A stretch of DNA of 64,000 nt, taken from contig JAGYVD010000003.1 of the NCBI GenBank assembly GCA_021209875.1, forward strand, positions 2,976,001 to 3,040,000. The letters are read 5' to 3'. Below, in pieces: positions 12,071 to 25,200 of the stretch (the stretch's first letter is position 1; each line of letters begins with the position of its first letter). The notes below the pieces were generated by a model. It was not told the origin of the DNA, made no database searches, and saw only the letters and a list, made by a program, of their open reading frames with translations. The translations under genes and the position numbers were made by a program. The stretch comes from Rosellinia necatrix. Taxonomy: Eukaryota > Ascomycota > Sordariomycetes > Xylariales > Xylariaceae.

Positions 12071-13785
12071 GGTGATGGTTGTTTCTAGTATATAGTGATA
12101 TAGTGTTGGAGATAAGCGAGAGGCCGATGTCAGTAACGATGCTGTGCGCTGTTGCGGGTATTGGGCTTCTAAGTCGAAAGTAGACAATTTATTCGGTATT
12201 GATATCAAACGGATAATGTAAAAGGCGATATGGACTTGGCCGTATGATGCGTGAATGGTGTCTATAACGTATAATATATAATATATGATATGAGGATGAC
12301 GAAGGGACAAAGTTGCTTGTCGTGTAAGTGTAATGTAGAACAAAACACCTTCCAGCCAGAGAGGCATCACAACGAACATAATATACGCCTACCAGCTCCT
12401 AACTCCCCATTACGTCAAAAATCTTCAATACCACCTTTCCCCGATTTGTCTCTTTTCATGAATTTCTAGCAATTTCCCAGTGGTCTGAACAGCTCGACCT
12501 GATCATAACACTCTGGAGGTTGATAAGGTGATGTTTGGCCGGTGCCCCCCGAAGGCGCCGAGGCGTCCTGCGAACTGTATCCCTGGCATGCCTAAATCAG
12601 GGTAGGCTGGGTACCTAAGTTAGGCGGAGAGCGTACCGTTATATGTAGGTACCCCCGCTAGGCAGGCTGATCCATCCCGCTGGGTCTAGCTGAAAACCTA
12701 CCTAGTCCTGACCTGACAGTGGTACCACTTTAACAAACGGCCCCCCTTCGCTCCCATTCTTCTCCTCCTTGACATCATCTCGTGAAGAGTTGTAGGCCTA
12801 ATGTTCCACCGCTCGATGCCATTCAGATCCCGATTCGTTTTCGCGGCGAGGGAGCTTGCCACAGCCACAAACGATGTTTTGGTAGATGTCGAGGGCCGCC
12901 TAGCGACGTATTTGGCAATCTGGATCAGGCGCATCACCTCGCCTCGAGCTTCGGACGTCATTTTCGGGATCCTGTTTCCAATCTGGGCGTCACCATTGGT
13001 TGCCTAGGTTGTCATCGTGCGACGCCCATCACTCGACCCTACTTCCCATGAAAATGATTCGCTTCCGATGTCTTTGGCCCTCCGGATTTGCTCGACTGTA
13101 TGCTCGGGGGCTATTTCGAGGGTGTGCTGGCCTCGGAGGGATCACTCGAAAAAGCGCGTTATACCTACAGAGTGAACGTACATTAGTTATTGACAACGTG
13201 ATACAGACTCCCCACCCCACACACCTCGCTTATTCCATATCTCAACGTACTCTCTAAGTTAATCTACTGAGTATTCTTACACTCGTTTCAATAGGCTATC
13301 AGGCAGGTGATGGTGAGATACTAATTCTAAACTGCCAGATTTTAAAAGTAATCTCGAAGACCTGCGCCCCCTTTATAATGATACGCATCACAGATCTCTG
13401 ACTAAAGCAACCGGATCCCTTGCTGACTGTTACTAGAGAATTACCCTTCGTCTTGACTGTCACCCACCGAATATCTTATATTTACTGTGCGCTCGTTTAA
13501 CTCATGCAGACTCTCCTTTACGTCACGATGATAAACACTATGAACCAAAGGGGGATCATGGGTCGATGGCGTGTCCTGCAGCCGCAGGAGCAGAGGCGCG
13601 GCACCGCCGTACCTCCGAGTTTTATTTTTCTAACAAATGAGATGCTGGAGGGCATGTATATATACGTTACCGAAGTACAAGAAGGCTAATACAACATATA
13701 GAACAAGAAGATGGCTCAAAAGTCCACGGGACCCCCCGCAAGTAGCGCGTGCGCTGTGCTGTCATTCTCCGAAACGGAGATTCAC
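12071..13785. other. Gene-free region
   Basis: No supportable gene. Overlapping open frames on both strands at 12698-13007 lack domains and splice signals. CCTA/TAGG and GGTACC motifs occur at about 12608-12660. Confidence 0.5.
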
Positions 13786-14729
13786 TTAAAAGTTGGAACT
13801 AGCCGTCACCTGTGAGTCCGAAGTCACTCCCACATCCTTGACGACTATGGTACTTCCAGACTTGGCCGTGACGCGAACAGTCACCGTCTCCGTTCCGAAA
13901 CCGCTCGAGTTTTCGAAGAAGTTGTAATCCTGTCGCGTTGTCGATTTCCAGGTTGAGCCTCCGTCTGTGCTGACCTCGAGCTTGGCGACGGGCTCGTTGG
14001 CGTTCACGACCTGCATAGAGAACCAGTAGGCCGAGGTTCCAGACTTGTTGTGGAGGATGAGAGGTGACGTGATCGGGCAGTCTACAAACGTGTAGGAGGT
14101 CGACAAGGGGTCACTAGAGGAAGGTGAGAGGAAATCGAATGCGTTCTCGAACAGATCAAGATGGCCTTCATCGCACTCGGGGCATTTATCTACGACCTGA
14201 TAAACAATGAATGTCAGCGCTGGGCTCGCAATTGTCGTTTCACGTCAGGGAGGAACGGGAGGGTGAGACGGGTCCAAACACTAACCATGGCGATAATTGA
14301 TTTCCCATTTGCTGTCACTTCAAGGCATGCGCCACAGTTCGCCGAACTCTCCCAGGCTGACCCGGAAAAGGCAGTGCCGTAAATTCCAGACGGCAACGTG
14401 TAGGTTGTGAAAGAACATGTGCCTCCGTTTAAGTTGCCTCCGTAAAACGTCGAGGTGCCCGTTACGGCACTCGATTTTACCCCCGGTACGGCGCTCGGCA
14501 CTAACACCGCTGATGATGCTGACGACGCCGACGATGCCGATGACGTAGAGGAAGATGCCGGAATTTGTGAAGAGGATACCGGATCCAATATGGCAGTAGG
14601 AGTTGCGGTCGACACAATTTCCGACACCACAGTCGAAGTCCTAGGCTTTCCATGGCCTCCGCGTTTCGGACAGGCGGCCAAAGCAGCTGGCACAGCCAGC
14701 ATGGCAATAATCGCACTACTGGTCTTCAT
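13786..14729 (-). CDS. Secreted expansin/loosenin-like protein (DPBB fold)
   Basis: Exons 14729-14286 and 14196-13786 give 284 aa; the 89-nt intron (GTTAGT...TTATCAG) falls between codons. Residues 1-19 (MKTSSAIIAMLAVPAALAA) form a signal peptide. A Ser/Ala/Thr-rich linker follows to about residue 80. Then comes a double-psi beta-barrel domain with TFYGG, GTCSFTTY, YGTAF, NCGACLEV and VDKCPECDEGHLDLFENAF, and a C-terminal beta domain resembling the carbohydrate-binding half of expansins (YWFSMQVVNANEP, LEVSTDGGSTW). Paired Cys residues fit an extracellular protein. Family members loosen cellulose, chitin or the fungus's own wall without hydrolysis. The in-phase upstream ATG-like frame adds only basic leader sequence, so M at 14729 was chosen. 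Confidence 0.88.
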
Positions 14730-16935
14730 ATTTACGAAGAAGAAAAAAAGAAGTCGCACTCGTAGAAGCTGAATTATAGGAGAAGGTATGATTCGAAGAG
14801 CTATAATACACTATACTACGGCATCTGCATGGCGGCATGTTTCGTTTTATATCGACGTCGAGCTCGCATCGCCTGTCGCGCTAGCCGGAAGAAAATCCAC
14901 TAACATATTCTACCCATGTGGAAGACGACATCTCCTCATATTAAGGAGCAGAGATGGGCTAGTGAGATTAGACCAAAGATGTCTATGTATACCCAGTGAA
15001 CAGTCGCATGTAATCGAAGCCTTAGCCGGGTTCCTGGGTTCCTGCAATTTACTTCAAACGACATCTCCACTTACATGGGTTTTTTGCTGAGGTAGGCAAT
15101 CCGGATCGACAAGCCGAAGCTAACGACGGTGCGACTGGGGTGAGGCTCAGTCGGAAATGTGCAAGAGATTGATTGTGTATATACTAGTAATTTGTAGTGT
15201 ATAAATCGTTTCGTTGCCTGATGATGTTATATGTTCAAGTGGCCGCGCGTTGTAACCATGTCACAGGGTGAATTCTTGAACAGATCCGTCTTGATGTCGC
15301 TTAATGCAACTAGGTATCCGGGATGAATGCCCATGCGAGCTACACTACCAAACGGCAGCCTGGTCGGCGATGGCATAGCGGTAAATTATTCCGTACCCAA
15401 GCGAACTTGAACAGACCCCGAAGGAGCGACTACTGTTGGTACTGCAGTAGTTCGCCCCGTCCTTGTCCAAAGATTCATCGCTACCTAAGCCTAAAACGAG
15501 CACGGGGCGATCTTGAACAGAATCCCATTAATACTACATACTACATACTACATACTACATACGAGAATAAATTATAAAATACATAGAGGCAAGTCTTCGG
15601 ACTCCAGACCACGATGACATAAGGCCATGTCGGAGTGTAGATTTTCCATAGTTCACTTTATTGCCCGGCTAGCACACTACCTACAGGCTACAAACCAGAT
15701 AAAGTCAGAGATCAGATGCCAAGGTCTCTCTCTCACTTAGTGTAGACCTGGATGGATTATGTCGGTGCAATACTATGAGTGACGAGCATAATAAGTGTCC
15801 ACCTATTTGAGCACACACCCGAGCTGTGACTAATAAGGAGGTACCTGAGGCCCTCCGGATATCGAGCATGCAGGTTAGGCAAAGACGACGGACAAGATGC
15901 CAACAGGGAGATGATGTCAGTGCCAGTGATTTTTATCCTTGAAGCCATATATCTAAGTACTTATCGACTCATTCTCCCTCCCTATGCGTCCGGTTTTATT
16001 CCCCACCTCCCTTCCCCTACCACACACGAATCCTCTATCCCTATACACTCGCCTCCCCTTCTCCCAAAGCACCGTCAAATTTCTTGCCCTTTCTGTCAAT
16101 CTGGATGTATACCCGAGGTTGATGAGCGCGGTTACTAGTACCTGTTCTATTAATTTATTTTACGCTCACCGTTCCATCCGCGTTAGAGTTAAATAAGTAT
16201 AAGGATAAATTTGTACACTATCAGTATGTAGTCGATTATTGAGTTTGATAATAGGCAAGAGAGGATATAGTCAGGTTTGGCGTAGAGCATACCTAAGTAT
16301 TAGACACACTTGTATGCGGAGAGTGAATGTTCTGGGTTCCGGGTCAAACCGTGAATGGTGAGAGCCCTTAGCGAGAATTTATGTGTCAATAACCTCTTCT
16401 TCTTTTTCTTCTTTCATTCGGTGTCCATCTTTAGTACCCTTAATGGTCTGTCACTAAGACACTTGTATTGGGGGTGATCTACGTCGTCCTAGGCATACAT
16501 AGTAGGCTGGAGATGCTACACCTAGGAAGCATGCTTTAGGATGTCATAGGAGACGCCCGAAACATTGAGCACCATATTTGAATTTCATTTCATTTCAATT
16601 TGTCTGGTCCTATTTTACTTTTGCCCCATGCCCAGATCCAGGGCCCCTGCAACGACACCTTCTAACGCGTTCCAGCGCTTGGGTCGCGTGGGTGTCGTGC
16701 CCACAGCATAGCATACATCATGCATACGTCTCTCATATTAACATTACAGTAGAGTCGACAAGTGCCTAATAGTCTAAGTGGCACAAACATGCGGCAGGCC
16801 TCGTTGTCTCAAGGATGCCGCGATTCCAAGCGCTTTGTGAATCTGTAAGTCAAAGTGCTATTCCAGCTGGGGTAGGTCTAACCGATATTAGTTCTCATCC
16901 ATCATGGGGGAGTTATGTGAGAGGACGCGGAGTTT
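14730..16935. other. Gene-free region
   Basis: No gene supported. It includes a short tandem TACATAC repeat near 15534-15562 and a pyrimidine-rich stretch near 15970-16080. Several 60-85 residue frames lack any domain or splice support. Confidence 0.5.
15534..15562. repeat. TACATAC 7-bp tandem repeat
   Basis: About four near-perfect copies of the heptamer TACATAC in non-coding DNA. Confidence 0.85.
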
Positions 16936-17571
16936 TTATTTTATTTTATTTCCCCACGGTGTGATGTTGTTAAAAACAGGATAAAGATATAGAGCATCAC
17001 TCACTGTATGCCAAGAGCCGTCATCGTGAGATTGGCTAGTGACCCAACTCGAGGTTGGCATTGACGCCGTAACAGATGGAGTCATGGTAACATTGGCTGA
17101 CCCCATCGACGTTGGGTAATATACACTTGAGGTGGTTGATGAGGGTGGTGCCGGGGTCATCGAAGACGCACCAGAAGTCGAGGTGGTAGATGCCGATGTT
17201 GTGGTGTGCGGTGTAGGAGCCAGAGTCCGCGTCACCGTGGCCGTCACAACCTCGGTGGTGGGCTCTATGTCGATAATGGATATTGTGCGCGTAGCCGGCT
17301 TGCCAGAGACAGTGACGGTCTCCGTGACTGGCGGCGGCAATTCAATGATTGTCGTTGGTGCCGACGTAACGGTGACGGTCAGGGTCGTGTCCGTGCCGCC
17401 TCCGTGGCCCCCGCTTCCGTCAATCGGAACAACCGAGTAGGTAGGGCGTGCGGCGAGAGCAAGGGCCTCGGCGGCGGGCTTTCTTCTCCATAGGAAGGGT
17501 AAGGCTGACGATGGGCCGCATAGGGAAGCCACGGCAAGAAGTAGAGGGACGGGGGTTCTGTTGAGACGCAT
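16936..17571 (-). CDS. Secreted Ser/Thr-rich protein, unknown function
   Basis: A single-exon frame of 211 aa. Residues 1-23 (MRLNRTPVPLLLAVASLCGP...) are a signal peptide ending near SSALP, followed by a basic FLWRRKP segment that could be a processing site. The rest is dominated by Thr, Ser, Pro and Val, with alternating blocks such as TLTVTVTSAP and PVTETVTVSG typical of heavily O-mannosylated fungal surface proteins. NVTM and NNIT are possible N-glycosylation sites. The C terminus (ITPWGNKIK) is not hydrophobic, so a GPI anchor is unlikely. There is no enzyme domain. The antisense frame in this region is a shadow. A 17-bp repeat lies just upstream of the start. Confidence 0.75.
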   Translation of the reverse strand: MRLNRTPVPLLLAVASLCGPSSALPFLWRRKPAAEALALAARPTYSVVPIDGSGGHGGGTDTTLTVTVTSAPTTIIELPPPVTETVTVSGKPATRTISIIDIEPTTEVVTATVTRTLAPTPHTTTSASTTSTSGASSMTPAPPSSTTSSVYYPTSMGSANVTMTPSVTASMPTSSWVTSQSHDDGSWHTVSDALYLYPVFNNITPWGNKIK

Positions 17572-17575
17572 CGTG

Positions 17576-17642
17576 CCGAGACGATCTTCTGGCCGAGACG
17601 ATCTTCTGGCCGAGATGATCTTCTGGCCGAGATGATCTTTGG
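17576..17642. repeat. 17-bp minisatellite, four copies
   Basis: The unit CCGAGACGATCTTCTGG occurs four times head to tail: 17576-17592, 17593-17609, 17610-17626 and a 16-bp copy to 17642. Copies 3 and 4 share a C-to-T change. It begins 5 bp upstream of the minus-strand ATG of the secreted Ser/Thr-rich protein, so it is likely transcribed in its leader. Confidence 0.95.
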
Positions 17643-19288
17643 ACTCGAGCGAGACTCGCTTCGCTGGCTAGGAATGCTGCAAAGCCGCCGGGAGACTACT
17701 GCGTGGCTTCGGAAACGATCTGCAAGACGATGAGAAGAGAGGAAGCATTGCATATGTTATTAGGGCGGCCATGGTTTTATTTGGTCACGCTTGTAACCCG
17801 TAACGCGGAAAATGGGAAGGTTGGGAATGCGCAGTCAATGTTGACTCTGTCACGCCCGGGACCCTATCAACTGGCAATTTAGGTGAGGGGTGGTTGGTGT
17901 GGGACAATTCGAGATCGCGAGGGGTAAAGGGCTGTGGCGCTGATTGGCTCACCTATCACACCAGCCACCAAATTTTCTATTTTCCAGATCCTTTGCGGGT
18001 TCTCTTGTGCTGTGAGCGCGCCGCGTACCTGCATTAGCACAAGAGTTGCATGCCCATTTTGGCTTAGCGTACGATATCTCTTTTGAAAACAATACTGGAA
18101 GGGATGAACTGCTTCCCATACTGAACAAGCATAGTCCCCGCCCAAGCACGTTCGGGGGATCTACCTAAGATCTTCACACCGATATCTCGAGATCTTGCTA
18201 TCAGCCACTACTCTTATGCATTGTGTTTTCCGACTGCCTAATCCCCTTTGGGCACCACAGGGTTTCTACATAGGTTATTTCAGTGTTATGAAAGTTGATT
18301 TTGGACGAGGTTCATTCTGGTGTTCGTGTCAGCTCTGTATAGCGGTTCACGGATAGGGTTTGGTGGAACAGTTTAGTAAATATCTCAAAGAACATTCTCT
18401 TGGTCAGTTCTTGGTTCGCAGTCCTATCATAGCGTTGAACTACTTATGTTGACACAAGAAATCTTAGAGGGCTGGGAGTGACTTTTATATTATCGTGGCA
18501 TACCTACGTGAGGACCCCCGTTCAAGACCTAGTAACAGGTACCTGTAACTATAATACATACCAGTCTATCCTAAAATAGATACTTCTTACACTAAGCACG
18601 TAGGTAAGTACAGACAAAATTGAAACCTTCGCAACACAACATCCCTATCTAAATAGGTAGTGAGTGCCTAGGTACTCTCGTAGCGCTTGCTCGGCGCCCA
18701 CCTGATGATAGAAGAAGAACAAAAATACGAAAATAGGTAAGGTAGGTACCCAGGTAGGTATTTAGTCAGCTGTTCATCTAGTTACTGGTCCAACTTCAAC
18801 AAATGCACACGTACCTCTTCAATGTGGCTGAGTAGACCCCTCCTTCAACTGTGGCTTAGCACCGAATAACAGCCAGTCACATGTGCCAAGTTATCACAAA
18901 CCAGGTAGACTTGCTATCTGTGAGGTTTGCCAAGGTTAGGGCGATGCAGTTTGGTGCGTGTCTCTTCGATACCTAACCACACCACGCTAGGTAGGTAGTG
19001 TAGGCACTCTACCCCGATAAAGTGGACCCCCGTGGCCTTCTCCGATTTCTTTGAGGTCATGACGCAGCAAGCCAATATGGTGCTATCTCACGTCCAAGGA
19101 ATGAACTTTGTCCAGCTGATAGCGTGAGGCGAAGTCAACTCTAAGCCATCAACTACCATAATTTCCCTACATCTACTTATAATTCCCAGCTGCTCCCGGC
19201 AATGCTTGCCACTCCCTAAAAATCTCACTTTTTTCCCTTGACTATATTTCCGCTCGTCATTTTTGACCGTGCACCGCTTTCGCCTACA

Positions 19289-19407
<119 letters not shown>

Positions 19408-19490
19408 CCCGCTTGCCAGTTGATATAGTCACAAGGTAGCCTAGCGCACCCGAGATATTGTTTGCCAGGCACTATTCCCAGTCGAATTAA

Positions 19491-19522
19491 TCTATCTATC
19501 TATATATATATAGATATAGATA
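19491..19522. repeat. TATC/TA short repeat upstream of annexin
   Basis: A CTAT and TA dinucleotide tract ends 30 bp upstream of the annexin ATG. It may lie in the leader or core promoter. Confidence 0.7.
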
Positions 19523-19551
19523 AGACCACCGAACTCCTACTAGAGATCTAG

Positions 19552-21022
19552 ATGTACAACCAATACCCTCCATCGGGTCAATACCCGGGCCAGTACCCTC
19601 CACCTCAAGGGCAGTACCCGCCCCCTCAAGGGCAGTACCCCCCAGCTCAGGGATACCCTCCCCAACACAGCAGCCCTTATCCTCCCCAGGGTAGCCAATA
19701 TCCACCACCTCAGGGTGGCTACGGCGGTTATGGTGGTTACGGCGGCGGCGGCGCCCCGGTGGAACTCCCCGGAAGCAGCTCTTACCCTCCACAAGGCCAA
19801 TACCCCCCGCAGAACAGCGGCTCATATCCCTCCCAGGGAGGACATCAACCGTATGCGGCCCCGCTGCCGCAATCAAGCTATGGCGCTCCGCCTCCGGGCC
19901 CTCCTCCCGGACAGTACGGCGCCCCACCACCTCAGCAATACGGCGCCCCCCAATACGCACTCCCTCCCGGAGGAGGAGGTGGTCCCCCGACCCTGCCCAG
20001 CCCTGGTTACGGGCCGCCGCAGATCATTCAGTGGGATGCCGGGCCGGATGCCCAGGCTTTAAGAATGGCCATGAAGGGTATGGGCACGGATGAGAAAGCT
20101 CTCATTCGAGTTCTGGCAAATAAAGACCCTCACCAAGTTGAGGCGATCAAAGCGGCGTATTCTCGGCTGTTCAGCCGTAACCTTGAAAAAGACATCAAGT
20201 CGGAAACAAGCGGTTACTTGGAACTTGGCCTAGTTGGAATTATCTCGGGCCCGCTGCTTCATGACGTGCAGCTATTACGCTCGGCGATGGACGGTCTCGG
20301 CACCAAAGAAAAGGTCTTGAACGATGTTCTACTTGGGCGAAGTAACGCAGATATGAGGGCCATCAAAAGCATGTATCAGCGCGCTTTCAACCGTTCGCTT
20401 GAAAGTGCTGTCAAGGGCGATTTAAGTATGAAGACGGAGAGACATTTTATGATTGTGCTGGGCGCTTGCCGAGCCGAAGACAGCGCACCGGTTATACCAC
20501 AAGCTATTGACCAGGACGTCATGGAGATTTACCGCGCAACAGAAGGCAAAACGGGGACAGATGAGATGCTTGTCTGCTCTATCCTATCAACAAGGAACGA
20601 CAACCAAATCCGCGCCATAAGTCATACCTACGAGCAGAAATTCCGACGTAGGCTCGAGGAAGTTATCAAGAAGGTGAGTTTTTATCTTTTCAGGATGGTA
20701 TATTAAAACGTTTATAGACACTGACCAGCATATACTACAGGAGTTCAGCGGACACATGGAGGATGCCTTGTTATTCCAATTACGGAACGCTGTTGATAAA
20801 TACATGCACGCGGCAAGGTTGCTTGAAGATTCAATGGCAGGAATGGGCACCAAGGACCAACTACTTGTGTCGAGAGTCGTTCGCTACCACTGGAACCGCC
20901 AGGAGCTGGAGAACATCAAGGGCGCCTATAAACAACGGTATGGGAAGAGCCTCGCAAGCCGTATCAGGGGAGAAACTAGAGGGGACTACGAAAGACTAAT
21001 GGTGGCCTGTGTCGGGGAATGA
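19552..21022 (+). CDS. Annexin with Pro/Gln/Tyr-rich N-terminal tail
   Basis: Exons 19552-20673 and 20741-21022 give 467 aa; the 67-nt intron falls between codons. Annexins bind acidic phospholipids in a calcium-dependent way and act in membrane traffic and repair. Residues 1 to about 160 are a low-complexity tail of tandem QYPPPQG-like units, with a YGGYGGYGGGG stretch. The core has four annexin repeats, each with a type II calcium loop: MKGMGTDEKAL (from about 174), MDGLGTKEKVL, GKTGTDEML and MAGMGTKDQLL. The layout matches the filamentous-fungal annexin family, whose tails are also PYP-rich. The start is the first ATG of the open frame and lies just after the TA-rich tract at 19491-19522. 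No signal peptide, as expected for annexins. Confidence 0.95.
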
Positions 21023-22205
21023 GTGCTGGAAGGACGATCCTGCAGGTAGCACGGCCATGGCTTGCCGTCAATGTTCGGCCCCTCTAGGTCGAGCTGGACA
21101 TAGATGTTTGGGTTTGCGCTACCTTGTTATGGGGGTAATGTAGAAGTATACCTACATAATAGTGTTGGCAACGACGGATTCAAAATACATATGCAGATTA
21201 ATACCCTACCAGTTGGTTTCTTACTACCTATAGATTATCCTGAGTATCGGTAGGTTACTGCACTGCTTGTACATCGTAGCTTGGGTGTATGCCTGTTAGT
21301 GTTGCGTAACTGCGCACTACCTAGTTATACGAGTTGCGGTGCCCCTACGACGGTCGAATAAGGGCAGAATAAGGGATCTCGGAGTGTACTACCTACCCAG
21401 AACGGTCGGGACCACATGCCCCACAACCTACCGTGGGTAACTTGTATGACCCGAGTACGCTATCGGGAGTTATATTACTGGCTCATCCCCTAAAAACGCA
21501 CCGGTGGCTAGGTACCCCCACCTGGGGATGGGGGTGATATAGCGTACTGTTTCGTTGCACAACATCTCTATATGTATTCCTATCAAATGCTACGAGCTAC
21601 CTAGGTAGCACGGCGGCGGTCGATTGGTATGCTCATTAGTCTATAATTTATTTTGGCTATTACACCGTGATACTTGCCAAAGAAGCTCGCCTGCTATCCG
21701 CCGAGACCATGCTCTTGAACGAACAAGGGACTTCAGCGCTGGCAGGCTAGCGTCAAGGTCGAGTTGTAGGTTCTGATTGGATTGCGTCGTGCATTTGGAC
21801 GGACTAGGCGGCTAGGTACATATGTACAGTACCGGGGAACAGTAGCGGAACCAACTTACGCGGGCTTGTCAGGTTCGCTTCCCTCCCGCTCCATGCAGCG
21901 GTACCTCTGCCCTCTCCACTGTCCCTATGCTTCTCTACGCCCTCCTCATCATCGGGCACGATTTGCCCGGGCACCTATTATATATATATATATATATACA
22001 TATATATATTCCGCGATGGTGTCGGTAGGCCAGAGCATGCCTCTTCGTCGAACTCGCTCGTAGTATACTCTCTACTCTCTATGCTTTAGCGTGTAATTTG
22101 TATCCTGAACATGCTTTTTTCAGAGCCTTTGACTTTGACGTTCTCGAGTTCCTCCTTTCTTGGTCGCGGCCTCGTTCGACCTTCTCAACACTGCCTTTGC
22201 TTGCC
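21023..22205. other. Annexin-ABC transporter intergenic region
   Basis: No gene supported. It includes the annexin 3' UTR, scattered CCTA motifs and a TA microsatellite at 21976-22010 about 200 bp upstream of the transporter start. Confidence 0.55.
21976..22010. repeat. TA dinucleotide microsatellite
   Basis: About fifteen TA units with one CA interruption in the promoter or leader of the ABC transporter. Confidence 0.9.
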
Positions 22206-25200
22206 ATGGATATCGCGCCCTGCTGCTCAATTGCCCAGGCGGCCATAGCCGGTGCATGTATCTTGCTCTATCTTGTCCGGATCACATTGCCCAGGGGACC
22301 TCAATGGGCTCGCCCCTTTGCTAAGGAAGAGTCGCCCTACGATGGCCGTGCTCGGAGGTGGACGGCCTGGGCCGCTTGGCTACTGATCTTGTCTATACTG
22401 GGTCTTATACCATCCTGCCTAATTGCGATATCACATTCACCCGACTACCTCAGGTTGCTCGGTGTAGTGCCGTGGGCTGTTGGCTTTTTTATTACGGCAG
22501 TAGATCTCCCTGGGAAGACACCAAAGATCTTGCTAGCCCTATACCTCGCCTCCACTGTGTGTGGGTTTGTTGAATTCGCCGCAGCTGTCAACGAGAGCCA
22601 CGAAGTAGAGCCTCTACGGATCGTGGTTCCCGGCATAGCGCTAGTGGCCTTGCTCGTCATTTTGGCAATGCCCATGCGAGATCCAGCTCTCAACAGCATT
22701 GGTATTGCTAATAATGAAAGCTGCCCTACATCGGAACTACGGAGCCCCGAAGATAATCTGAGTTTGTGGCGGTTTATGACCGTATCTTGGTTATCACCGC
22801 TTATATCCCGCGGGTATAGGAACCAACTAAATGATGAGGATGTATGGCTTCTCCCTTTCGAGTTCCAGCATAAACATCTGCACATGCTGTTCCAAGAGCT
22901 CAAGGGCGCTGTCTGGGTACGACTGGCGCTAGCCAACGGCCTCGACCTTTTCATCCTATCAGCCCTCGGTTCCATAGAAGCTGCAGCGAACCTATCGGCA
23001 CCGCTCCTACTACGAAGACTGCTAGTTTCCATAGAGGAAGGCCCCGAGCACCGGACAGAATCCGTCTTGTGGGCTTTAGCAATGCTAGCTCTACGCCTTA
23101 TCAGTGCCCAGTCAAGCGTATTCTCGCTCTGGTTTGGCCGGAGAGCGTACGAGAGATCTCGCGGGGAGATGATCACGATGGTCTACGCGAAGACATTGGC
23201 ACGCAAGTCCTACGGCCAACGAGTAGAAGACGGTGAACAATCTGAGGGGGAACTTCACCAGAACGGCCACGTGAACAGCCACCAGAACAGGAATGAATAT
23301 GATGAAGGTAGCACCAACGTTGACGAAGAAACTCCTTTATTGTCCCGCCAGCCCAAAATCAGCCGCTTCAGACAACTACTAGAGTTCTTGAGGTTGGGCA
23401 AAACAAGTCCGTCTAAGAAAGCTAAAAACTCCTCTCAACAACCAGCGACGATGGGCAAGATTCTCAATCTGATGAAATCGGATGTGTATGAGGTAGCACA
23501 GCGTTTTTGGGACTTTGCTGGGCTTGTCACCACTCCCCTACAATTGGTTCTGTCGTTTGTCTTCCTTTGGAAATTGCTAGGCTGGTCATGCCTCCTTGGG
23601 TTAGCATGGTTTGCTTTCCTCCAACTCTTGAATGCGGCGTGCATTCGACGCTTATACTTGAACGAAAAGCTGCGCCGCACTGCATCCGATATAAGAATCA
23701 ATGCTACATCCCAGTTTATCGAAGCGATACGGCCCCTGCGATGGTATGACTGGCAGTACAAGTGGCTTGATACCATCATGGAATCTCGTGCGGCTGAATT
23801 ACATCTCAGGGTCATCACAGGACTGTGGAGTATAGCAATCAGTGGTACTAATCTATCTGGCAGCACACTGTTCCCCGTGTTTACTTTTTTTGCCTACACA
23901 TATGTCGCCAAACAACCCTTGACGGTTGATACAGCCTTTCCCGCTCTTCAGCTATTCACGATGTTGGAGTCCAGTTTGAAAGAGATCCCCAACTTGGTAA
24001 CGGTGCTCCTTAATGCCTATGTTTCACTTGACCGTATCGAGGCGTTCATGGCAGAGCCGGACAAGGAAAAAAATGATTCTGATGACTCAACGTCTGACAT
24101 TGAATTTCGAGACGCCACTTTCGCGTGGCCTACGAACCATAAAGCGGTCTTGATTGATTTGAATCTCCGTTTCACTACTGGACTTTCTATTGTCTGTGGG
24201 AAGGTGGGTGCGGGAAAGACGGCTCTGTTGCAATCTAGTAAGTACCGCATAATATGGTTTTGCTTGATCCCGCATATCTTGTTATTTGAGAACACCTACC
24301 TAAAGACGGTTTTGCTATACTGCAGGCTTTACCTGTTCACTAGCCCCATGGGTATATCATCGATACGGTGTATGGCTAACTAGATGATACAGTACTCGGC
24401 GAGCTGGATAATGATAAGGGAGGATGTGTCCTTCCGAACCAAATGGTGGGGTACTGCGCACAGTCTCCATGGCTTCAGAATATGAGTATCCGGGATAACA
24501 TTTTATTCAATTTCCCATATGATCCCGTTAGGTATAAGAAAGTGGTTGAGGCTTGTGCCCTCACCCCTGATCTCGCAGGCTTCTCGCACGGGGACCTATC
24601 GGATATCGGAGAGAACGGCATTGGCCTCTCTGGTGGCCAGAGGGCGCGTGTAGCCTTGGCCAGAGCCGTCTATAGCGATTCGCGTATTCTGCTGCTTGAC
24701 GATCCTCTCGCCGCACTCGATCATGGAACGGCTGAGTTTATTGTTCGAAAATTATTTCAAGGGCCCCTGATGGAAGGCCGTACTGTGATTCTCGTCACAC
24801 ATCGAGTGGACCTCTGCGCCCACATCGCTGATCAGTTTGTGGAGATCGACAAAGGACGTGCCCGTATCCTTGACCCAGATGAGGTTTCCCAGGAAATCAA
24901 CATACTGGCCAAGAAGCAAGAAGCACTAAATCCCGTCCACGAGAGGGATTCTCACGCAATAACTACAGAGGGGGATGATGCTGCAATACCCGACAAATTT
25001 ATAGCAGACGAATACCGAGCTTCTGGCGGCGTTGTGGCTAGGATTTATTGGATATACATACAAGCCGGTAAGCTTAGGTGGTGGCTGGCGGTAATCTTTC
25101 TATTTTCCTCATTCCGTTTCGCCCGTATATTCAATGCGTGGTTTCTGAAGGCTTGGGGCGAGCGATACCCATCGGTTGAGGCATTGGTCCTCAGTGTCTG

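Noticed and set aside
12698..13007. Overlapping frames on both strands
   Set aside because: No recognisable domain, start context or splice partner on either strand.
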